This document shows positions 1 to 5,048 of a DNA stretch of 5,048 bases, piece by piece (positions within the stretch are counted from its first letter, which is position 1; every line of letters starts with the position of its first letter). Origin of the DNA: Candidatus Omnitrophota bacterium (GTDB taxonomy: Bacteria > Omnitrophota > Gorgyraeia > Gygaellales > Profunditerraquicolaceae); contig JAUYEC010000131.1 of the NCBI GenBank assembly GCA_030691585.1, positions 1-5,048 of the forward strand, given 5' to 3'. A model generated the notes under the pieces. That model saw only the letters and a program-made list of their open reading frames with translations. It was not told the DNA's origin and did no database searches. The position numbers were made by a program, and so were the translations under genes.

Positions 1-274
1 TTAGAGTGATTATCTTAGCAAAAATTAAAACCTTGCTCAAAATTATTATAAAGGAAAAAAAGAGTAAAAGGTGATAGCTGGTGAGGCTGCGCCGCAATAA
101 ACCGGCGCCTAAGCCGCAAGATATGCTCGATGTGGCCAATACGAATATAAGGATCTCAAAAGGTTTAGTTGATCTTCCTAAAATCAGGCTCATTGCCACC
201 GCGATCAAGGTAATGCCGCCTGTGAAAATTTCAATAGCAGCAATTACTGATATTCCCGCCTGCCATTTTGTCAT
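1..274 (-). CDS. Small hydrophobic membrane protein, partial (C-terminus beyond the left edge)
   Basis: The reading frame starts at ATG 274-272 and stays open for 91 codons to the window edge, so the C-terminus is missing. It begins MTKWQAGISVIAAIEIFTGG and shows three likely membrane helices: about residues 6-32, 39-61 and 67-91. A basic turn (RR at 61-62) lies between the second and third. I recognise no family motif. The start codon overlaps the stop of the upstream methyltransferase-like membrane protein as ATGA (274-271). A G-rich stretch (GGGGG) ends 7 nt upstream of the ATG and can serve as a ribosome binding site. This overlap is the strongest evidence that the gene is real and translated together with its neighbour. 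The conserved helix-rich composition fits an integral inner-membrane protein. Function is unknown; a partner or accessory subunit of the upstream protein is an inference from coupling alone. Confidence 0.75.
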   Translation of the reverse strand, partial: MTKWQAGISVIAAIEIFTGGITLIAVAMSLILGRSTKPFEILIFVLATSSISCGLGAGLLRRSLTSYHLLLFFSFIIILSKVLIFAKIITL

Positions 275-2319
275 CGGCTAGCCCCCGGATCGCTTTTGTT
301 TAAAAAAGACAAAAGATATATTCCCATCGCGACCAAATACAAGAAATTAAACCCGCTCCACATAGATATATACTCGCATAAACCGCCGGCGACCGCGCCC
401 AAAAGATTGCAGCTGAATACTACGGCTATATCACCGGCTTTCTTAAAAGAACTCGCAAAAATAATGCCGGAAAAAAACAAGGGCAATGACATTATAACCG
501 ATGAGAAAACCGCCGAAAGGGTATGATTGAATGACAAGTAAGCGCCGGGTTTTATCAGCCAATTAATAAAGATCGAGCCCAAAAGTAACGCATAAACAAC
601 ATTGATATTAATGTCCCGGCGTTTGGCGACAACAGTATTAGCAAAGAGGATCATTATCATTATGGAAACAAACACGGCGGAATTAACAAGCCAGGTGCCG
701 CCAAAGAGCAAGGCAAAGCGGGTGATGCTGGCCGTTTCCAAGAGAAGAAATCCCGCCCCCAGGAAAAAAAAGTGCGCGTTAAATTGTTTCCGGGTAAGCT
801 TAGCCGCCTTATTTATCATCCAGTGCGAAAAAAACAATACAAACAACAGGATAACGAGATAATGAAGCGGGATGCCTCTATGTTTGAGATAGAGATACGG
901 CCAATCATCTGAAATAAACGACCCTGTTCCCGTAAAGGTCCGATCAAATTTAAAATACGGGGATTCGGGCAATGCCAACCTCCGGGCGCCTGTGCCTGCG
1001 ATCAGGATGATCGTATCATTCGGATTATAAGTGGTCGTTCTAACCGCCGCGGTATCCTCGCCAAAAACCTCCTTGAGCCCGAAAAATAACTTTTCTTCGA
1101 TCCATCGGCGGAATCCCAGGTAAGTCAAAACAACGTGCCCGCCCGGTTTGAGCCGTTTCTTAATATCCGAAAAACTTTCTAATGTATAAATAAAATTGTC
1201 CATGCGCACGCTTGAGAATTGCGACAAGACCCTGTGCGCGTCAAGATAGCCAAAGGTAATAAGATCGTAGGTTTTATCCGTTCTGCGGATAAAAGAACGG
1301 GCGTCGTCCACAAATACATTCACATTCGGCGACAGATATGGTTTCTCGGGATGCAGGCCGCGCCCTAATCGCGCTATAAACGGGTCTATCTCGACGGCGT
1401 CGATCTCCTCTGCCCCGTTACGAATGGCAGCGGAGACATCGTTACCCGAACCGGCCCCCAAAACCAGGATATTCTCAGGCTTGAACAGCGTGTACGGAAA
1501 TTCATAAATCGCTTTATAATGTTTTAAATACGGGGCCTTTATCACGTGCCCCTCGCTTAAGTCAAGCGCGAATTGCAGCTGAGTATTATTTATGGAAATA
1601 CAGAAATCCCGCGGTTTATCGCTGCGGGAATAAAGAATGGGTTCAATATCTATTTTTTGATACGGGGACCAGTATGAAGCCGGGTCCACCAGGGACACCG
1701 CATAAATTATCAAAAAGCAGATCCCTATATTTAAAAGTAATGTCTTAACGGGCCTCATAACAAACCACAGGGCCGCGCAAAGGCCTATGATGAACCAGCA
1801 AAAAGGCTTGATCTCAAGAAACGAAACATAAGAGAACACCGCAACGCCGGCAATACCGCCTAAAATATTAAGGGAGTAAGCCGTCAGCGGCGGAAATGAT
1901 TTTAAATTGATCCCTAATTGCTGCCCTAACGGCACAAAAAGTAAGGAGATAAAGCAAAAAAGGGCGGCGATAATAAAAAAAAAGTTTATTCCTTTAGCGG
2001 CGTAGAATCCGCGAAGGATCTCTCCCTGCAGTAATTCCGTAGAGATATTTACCTTTTTTAACGCGAAGACCAGCAAGATGCATCCTAACACCAAAGAAGG
2101 AAAGATATTTATAAGCTTGAATTTGATCTTTGAAAGGAGACAGCCCGTTCCAAGGCCGAGGAAAGAGGCGATCAAGACTATGTTGGTAAAAAAAGCGGTG
2201 ATCTGGATACTGGAGGGGATCCAGCGGATAAAGAGAATCTCAAAATAGAGCGCTAGAAAACTGATCAGAAATAAATCTACGGCATTTTTGAGTTTTTCAT
2301 TTTTCGTAAGCTCCCGCAT
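271..2319 (-). CDS. Spermidine-synthase-like domain protein with N- and C-terminal membrane blocks
   Basis: This 682-residue protein has three parts. Residues about 13-211 form roughly seven membrane helices. Residues about 220-475 form a cytosolic Rossmann domain of the spermidine synthase/SAM-methyltransferase type. Residues about 483-673 form another six or seven helices. The Rossmann domain shows motif I (ILVLGAGSGND, 284-294), an acidic strand-2 end (VEIDP, 309-313), VDDAR (337-341), YDLITF (351-356) and LKPGGHVVLTYLG (390-402). This layout matches the predicted membrane-bound spermidine synthases (COG4262-like). The DSSDP-like loop of true aminopropyltransferases is absent: YDLITF is followed by GYLDAH. 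The polyamine substrate is therefore doubtful, and another transferred group or acceptor is possible. The two membrane blocks resemble each other (FEILFIR at 26-32 and LLETASITR at 526-534; SLNILGGIAG at 149-158 and SCNLLGAVAG at 636-645). The ATG at 2319 is preceded by a modest AAGG 9 nt upstream. It lies 65 bp downstream of tRNA-Glu on the same strand and is coupled by ATGA to the next gene. Confidence 0.88.
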   Translation of the reverse strand: MRELTKNEKLKNAVDLFLISFLALYFEILFIRWIPSSIQITAFFTNIVLIASFLGLGTGCLLSKIKFKLINIFPSLVLGCILLVFALKKVNISTELLQGEILRGFYAAKGINFFFIIAALFCFISLLFVPLGQQLGINLKSFPPLTAYSLNILGGIAGVAVFSYVSFLEIKPFCWFIIGLCAALWFVMRPVKTLLLNIGICFLIIYAVSLVDPASYWSPYQKIDIEPILYSRSDKPRDFCISINNTQLQFALDLSEGHVIKAPYLKHYKAIYEFPYTLFKPENILVLGAGSGNDVSAAIRNGAEEIDAVEIDPFIARLGRGLHPEKPYLSPNVNVFVDDARSFIRRTDKTYDLITFGYLDAHRVLSQFSSVRMDNFIYTLESFSDIKKRLKPGGHVVLTYLGFRRWIEEKLFFGLKEVFGEDTAAVRTTTYNPNDTIILIAGTGARRLALPESPYFKFDRTFTGTGSFISDDWPYLYLKHRGIPLHYLVILLFVLFFSHWMINKAAKLTRKQFNAHFFFLGAGFLLLETASITRFALLFGGTWLVNSAVFVSIMIMILFANTVVAKRRDININVVYALLLGSIFINWLIKPGAYLSFNHTLSAVFSSVIMSLPLFFSGIIFASSFKKAGDIAVVFSCNLLGAVAGGLCEYISMWSGFNFLYLVAMGIYLLSFLNKSDPGASR

Positions 2320-2384
2320 ACTTTTTGGCCTTAAGGCGCAGCCTCAATATATCCGCCGGCATATTTCTCTGCCTGAAACCAATC

Positions 2385-2462
2385 TGGTAGCGCTAACGAG
2401 ATTTGAACTCGTGTACCCAGCTTGAGAAGCTGGTGTCCTAGACCGGGCTAGACGATAGCGCC
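2385..2462 (-). tRNA. tRNA-Glu, anticodon CTC
   Basis: The minus strand folds into a full cloverleaf of 78 nt including an encoded CCA (2387-2385). The acceptor stem pairs GGCGCTA with TAGCGCT, with a G1-U72 wobble as the first pair and discriminator A73. The D arm is closed by GTCT/GGAC with GG in the loop. The anticodon stem CCAGC/GCTGG encloses loop TTCTCAA (2428-2422), so the anticodon is CTC at 2426-2424, reading GAG. The variable loop is four nt. The T arm is ACGAG-TTCAAAT-CTCGT. The GTCTAG...GGAC D-arm and four-nt variable loop are typical of bacterial tRNA-Glu. No T-rich terminator hairpin separates it from the membrane-protein gene 65 bp downstream, so readthrough is possible. I see no clear promoter directly upstream. 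Confidence 0.96.
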
Positions 2463-2487
2463 ATATGGGAAACAAAATTTATTTGCA

Positions 2488-2543
2488 GGTCCTCCTTCGC
2501 CCTTTGAATAGGAAGTAATAGACCTTATGGGCTACGGAGGATC
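2488..2543. repeat. Imperfect inverted repeat, GGAGGA-type
   Basis: The left arm GGTCCTCCTTCGCCC (2488-2502) is the reverse complement of GGGCTACGGAGGATC (2529-2543) at 12 of 15 positions. The 26-nt interior (2503-2528) has little structure of its own. Arms of the form CCTCCTTCGCC...GGCTACGGAGG resemble short interspersed palindromes I recall from environmental genomes, though usually with a shorter loop. A mobile-element remnant or REP-like unit is likely. A function as an RNA hairpin upstream of the tRNA is also possible. Confidence 0.6.
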
Positions 2544-2610
2544 AAATTCGCGCATATAACTTATGTCGCCGACATCTAATCAGGGGCTCCATAAGTTATG
2601 CGCTCATTTG
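2543..2610. repeat. Imperfect inverted repeat with nested palindrome
   Basis: The left arm (2543-2565) contains CAAAT, two mismatched bases, GCGCAT, an extra AT, then AACTTATG. The right arm (2590-2610) is its reverse complement without the extra AT: CATAAGTTATGCGC followed by TCATTTG. The loop is 24 nt. A second palindrome, ATGTCG-C-CGACAT (2563-2575), shares its first three bases with the left arm, so the two hairpins compete. The left arm begins at the base where the preceding repeat ends. A decayed mobile element end or a structured RNA are both open. Confidence 0.6.
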
Positions 2611-2646
2611 ACTTTGACGATGGGGCCAAATAACCCCAGGCTCCAT

Positions 2647-2677
2647 TGTAGGGGCGGGTTTTAAACCCGCCCCTACA
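2647..2677. repeat. Perfect GC-rich palindrome, REP-like
   Basis: Arm TGTAGGGGCGGGTTT (2647-2661) is matched without error by AAACCCGCCCCTACA (2663-2677) around a single central T. Palindromes of the type GTAGGGGCGGG...CCCGCCCCTAC occur as dispersed repeats in many bacterial genomes, in my memory of such sequences. The stem has no T-tract on either side (ACATATAATC follows), so it is not a standard intrinsic terminator, although it could block readthrough or stabilise RNA ends. It lies 77 bp upstream of the FIST promoter. Confidence 0.85.
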
Positions 2678-2753
2678 TATAATCAAACGATGGCACCGTA
2701 CTATATTTGTCGCTATTCTAATACAAAGTGCCTTGCCGGTCAATTAAATTCTG

Positions 2754-2781
2754 TTGACCCTTCCGGATAATATGTTATGAT
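2754..2781 (+). promoter_or_regulatory. Sigma-70 extended -10 promoter for the FIST-kinase operon
   Basis: TTGACC (2754-2759) matches the -35 consensus at five of six positions. TATGAT (2776-2781) matches the -10 consensus at five of six. The spacer is 16 bp. TG at 2773-2774, one base before the -10 box, makes it an extended -10 element. Transcription should start near 2788, giving a leader of only about 26 nt before the ATG at 2814. No operator repeat overlaps it. Confidence 0.7.
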
Positions 2782-2813
2782 TTCAGGGTGGAGCGCAAAC
2801 ACCTGCATTATTG

Positions 2814-4004
2814 ATGGCTATAGAGACAAGCACGGGCATAAGCTCCGATAAAGATCCCATCAGGGCCGCGCATATTGCCGTAAAAGAGGCAATGCTGGGT
2901 TTACACGGGAAAAAGGTTGACCTGGCGCTGGTTTTTAGCTCTATCGAATTTGCCCGTCCGGACGTCATAAAACTGATCAGCGAAGTATCAGGGGCCGCGG
3001 CATTGGCCGGCGCCAGCAGCCTGGCGGTGATTACCGATAAGGGCATATTCAAATATGCCATCGCCGTGACGTTACTATCCCTGCCGGAAAATATCTATTT
3101 TAGTACCGCCTGTGCCAGAGAATTAACCCCCTCAACAATCGCCGGAGCAGCCAATGAGCTGGGCGGACAACTGTTAAACGGCTTCCATAATGCCCGCCGG
3201 GACCTTGCGCTGATCTTTTCCGACGGCCTGATGCGCGACGGGTCCCTCCTGCTTGGCGGCTTGCAGGAGCGCCTGGGGACAAGTTTCCCTATTGTCGGGG
3301 GCTCCGCGTCCGACGATCTGTCGTTTAAAAAAACTTATGTTTATTTTAATAAAGAAGCGCTCAATTATGCCGTATGCTCCATCCTTTGGGGCGGTAAATT
3401 GAGTTTCGGGTTCGGCACAAAACACGGATGGAAAGCCATAGGCAAACCGCGCCGGGTCACTAGATCCACCGGTAATACCGTTTACGAGATAGACGACGAG
3501 CCGGCGGTTAATGTTTATAAGGAATATTTCGGCTGCGACCTGAATAAATTACAACTTGAGCTCAAGCGTATTTCCATATTGTATCCGATAGGAATATACC
3601 AAAGCAAAGAAGAAGAATACCTCTTGAGGAATATCTTCTCTGTAGACGAGGACGGCGCGATAGTATTTGCGGGAAGTGTGCCGGAAAAAAGCATGATAAA
3701 GCTGATGATCGGCACGGAAGAATCCTGCCTCGATGCCACACGCCAGGCATTGGAAGAAGCACGCTCGGGCATGGAGGGCCACAGCATAAACCTGGCATTG
3801 ATATTTGATTCCGCTTCCCGGCATACCTTGCTGGGCAGAAAAGCAACTAAGGAACTGGAGATCATAAAGAACGGCTTAGATAAAGATACCCGTGTAATCG
3901 GGCTATATACTTACGGCGAGCAAGCGCCTCTAAAAACCTTCGACTACTATGGTAAAGCGCATTTTCATAATCAAAGCATCACTATCCTTACCATGGGAGG
4001 CTAA
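2814..4004 (+). CDS. FIST domain protein (FIST_N + FIST_C), predicted ligand sensor
   Basis: This 396-residue soluble protein has no signal peptide or membrane helix. It matches the FIST family, which is predicted to bind small ligands such as amino acids and is usually attached to kinases, chemoreceptors or GGDEF domains. Residues near 6-210 are FIST_N: an opening GISSDKDP, strands DLALVFSS (36-43) and DLALIFSDG (130-138), the glycine loop VGGSASDD (161-168), and HGW (204-206) leading to a VTRSTGNTVYEIDDEPA stretch. Residues about 230-380 are FIST_C, with LALIFDSASR (327-336) and LYTYGE (364-369). The usual FSCxGR-like motif reads FDSASR here, without the cysteine. Here the protein stands alone rather than fused. 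The ATG at 2814 is preferred over TTG at 2811 because ATG is the stronger start and the domain begins just after it. Both lack a well-spaced ribosome binding site: AGGGTGGAG (2785-2793) is about 20 nt away. The kinase gene starts 9 bp downstream, so the two are an operon. Confidence 0.9.
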   Translation: MAIETSTGISSDKDPIRAAHIAVKEAMLGLHGKKVDLALVFSSIEFARPDVIKLISEVSGAAALAGASSLAVITDKGIFKYAIAVTLLSLPENIYFSTACARELTPSTIAGAANELGGQLLNGFHNARRDLALIFSDGLMRDGSLLLGGLQERLGTSFPIVGGSASDDLSFKKTYVYFNKEALNYAVCSILWGGKLSFGFGTKHGWKAIGKPRRVTRSTGNTVYEIDDEPAVNVYKEYFGCDLNKLQLELKRISILYPIGIYQSKEEEYLLRNIFSVDEDGAIVFAGSVPEKSMIKLMIGTEESCLDATRQALEEARSGMEGHSINLALIFDSASRHTLLGRKATKELEIIKNGLDKDTRVIGLYTYGEQAPLKTFDYYGKAHFHNQSITILTMGG

Positions 4005-4013
4005 AGCGGGATT

Positions 4014-5048
4014 ATGAGCGAATTTTTAATCACTCTCTTCGGCGTCGGCGGCCTTATTACCGTTATCGTCTTGAGCATGTCGCTGATCGGTAAGATGGAA
4101 AAAATAAGGGCGGCCCAGGCTAAAGCCGACAATCTGCAAAAATCACTGGATGAGATGGATGAACAGGCAAAGCTGATCATCCGCACCGACCTTGAACTCA
4201 ATAAAACACAGGAAGAGCTGGATAAAAAAATGCACGGCCTCTACGCCCTGCAGAAACTTTCTCAGGCCATCAGCACCACCCTGGAAGAAGGCCAGATCTT
4301 TAAAAACATAGAGGAAACTGTCCATCTTCCGGAACTGGGTTTTGAAAAAATGTGCGGCTTTATGTGGAACGGCGCCGAAAAAAAGTTTATGCTTAAGGTA
4401 GCTATCGGTTTTTCGGACGATGAGGCTCCGGCGATCCTCTCCAGTGTGGACAGGGATAAAACCGATTATCTCTCGGTAATCGAAAAAGGCAAAACCATAT
4501 CCTCGGTCTCTTCCATGCTGGATCAAACAACGGCTCAGGCGATAACAAAAGATTTTAACCTCAGTTCCTTCATCATCGCCCCGATCCTCTCCAAAGAGGC
4601 CAACAAAGGTTTTCTTTTTACCGGGACAAACAACCTGGAGACTACGATAAACGAAGGGGACGAAGAACTTATTACTATCCTGGCTAACCAGCTCGCCCAG
4701 GCGCTGGATAACGCCCGCCTCTTTGAACAGATCTGGAATTCCCAGCAGGAATTGGAAAAGAAAGTAGAAGTCAGGACGCATCAGTTGAGCCAAGCGCTGG
4801 AAGAAGTCAAGAAAATCAGCAACAGGAAAAGCGATTTCGTATCCAGCGTTTCCCACGAGCTAAGGACACCGCTCACCGCCATAAAAGGCTACGCCGCGAT
4901 TTTAATCAGTGGAAAGCTCGGGGCCATCCCTGAAGAGGCGCGCCAGCGGCTGGAAAAGATCAACCTACGCAGCGACGAACTCGTCGGGTTCATTAACGAC
5001 CTGCTGGATATTTCCCGCATTGAAAGCGGACGGGTGGCCATGAAAACA
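4014..5048 (+). CDS. Membrane-anchored GAF/HisKA sensor histidine kinase, partial (C-terminus beyond the right edge)
   Basis: The frame is open from ATG 4014 to the window end, giving 345 codons. Residues about 4-26 form a single N-terminal membrane helix with almost nothing outside. Residues 27-75 are charged and look like a coiled coil. Residues about 76-237 are GAF-like, starting LYALQKLSQAISTTLEEGQI and ending ILANQLAQALDNARLF. A second coiled coil (about 240-270) leads into HisKA (about 271-340). The H-box is VSHELRTPLTAIKGYA (279-294), with phospho-acceptor His281. The helix pair ends in LLDISRIESGR (330-340). The HATPase_c domain must lie beyond the edge, as must any receiver domain. 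The missing periplasmic loop suggests that it senses a cytoplasmic signal. It follows the FIST gene by 9 bp. GGGAGG (3995-4000, inside the FIST gene's last codons) lies 13 nt from the ATG, and GCGGG (4006-4010) only 3 nt away, so initiation may rely partly on coupling. A 237-residue antisense frame across this gene is a shadow. Confidence 0.93.
   Translation, partial: MSEFLITLFGVGGLITVIVLSMSLIGKMEKIRAAQAKADNLQKSLDEMDEQAKLIIRTDLELNKTQEELDKKMHGLYALQKLSQAISTTLEEGQIFKNIEETVHLPELGFEKMCGFMWNGAEKKFMLKVAIGFSDDEAPAILSSVDRDKTDYLSVIEKGKTISSVSSMLDQTTAQAITKDFNLSSFIIAPILSKEANKGFLFTGTNNLETTINEGDEELITILANQLAQALDNARLFEQIWNSQQELEKKVEVRTHQLSQALEEVKKISNRKSDFVSSVSHELRTPLTAIKGYAAILISGKLGAIPEEARQRLEKINLRSDELVGFINDLLDISRIESGRVAMKT

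Larger units (their letters stand above)
2463..2813. other. Divergent intergenic region, no convincing gene
   Basis: This 351-bp stretch separates the leftward tRNA gene from the rightward FIST gene. It holds two abutting imperfect inverted repeats (2488-2543 and 2543-2610), a small hairpin (TGGGG at 2621-2625, CCCCA at 2634-2638), a perfect GC-rich palindrome (2647-2677) and a rightward promoter (2754-2781). The octamer GGCTCCAT occurs twice (2585-2592 and 2639-2646). Stretch 2678-2753 is AT-rich, and I see nothing else in it. No open frame here has a plausible start, ribosome binding site and coding character. Confidence 0.7.

Noticed and set aside
81..862. Three plus-strand frames of 66-86 residues
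   Set aside because: They are antisense to the two coupled membrane-protein genes. Their lysine- and arginine-rich compositions mirror hydrophobic coding on the other strand.
2328..2337. GCCTTAAGGC palindrome as an operator or terminator
   Set aside because: It is only 10 bp, with no T-tract after it and no second copy nearby. It is too short to call as a site.
2385..2462. tRNA 3' end as an integration site for a mobile element
   Set aside because: No integrase gene is visible, and I noticed no repeat of the tRNA 3' end in the window.
2647..2677. Intrinsic terminator for either neighbouring transcript
   Set aside because: The stem is strong, but no run of T follows it on either strand and no gene ends nearby.
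2783..3865. Several minus-strand frames of 60-116 residues
   Set aside because: They overlap the FIST gene in antisense and have no recognisable domains. They are by-products of its codon use.
4143..4856. 237-residue open frame on the minus strand
   Set aside because: It lies wholly antisense to the histidine kinase, whose GAF and H-box motifs are unmistakable. The antisense frame shows no domain and no ribosome site.

Overview
The window looks like chromosomal DNA from an uncultured environmental bacterium. It has moderate GC, an RpoD-type promoter, a tRNA-Glu with its CCA end encoded, tightly packed operons and short REP-like palindromes. The lineage cannot be fixed from this sequence. A candidate phylum such as Omnitrophota would fit the style, but that is only an impression. 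No phage, plasmid, CRISPR or transposase gene is visible.

Left half, minus strand (reading from 2462 down to 1): tRNA-Glu(CTC) is followed, 65 bp downstream and in the same direction, by a 682-residue membrane protein. This protein carries a spermidine-synthase-like (Rossmann, SAM-binding type) domain between two blocks of transmembrane helices. Its stop codon overlaps by 4 bp (ATGA) the start of a second, small, very hydrophobic membrane protein that runs off the left edge. The two are probably translationally coupled and may work together in the membrane on an unknown substrate.

Centre (2463-2813): a 351-bp divergent intergenic region without a convincing gene. Two imperfect inverted repeats abut at 2543. 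A small hairpin and a perfect 15-bp-arm GC-rich palindrome follow. A near-consensus extended -10 promoter at 2754-2781 faces right.

Right half, plus strand: a stand-alone FIST-domain protein (cytoplasmic, predicted small-ligand sensor) lies 9 bp upstream of a membrane-anchored GAF/HisKA histidine kinase that is cut by the right edge before its ATPase domain. Together they look like a signalling operon in which the FIST protein could be a separate soluble sensor for the kinase. This is the most functionally suggestive part of the window. No individual component is a new class of system.
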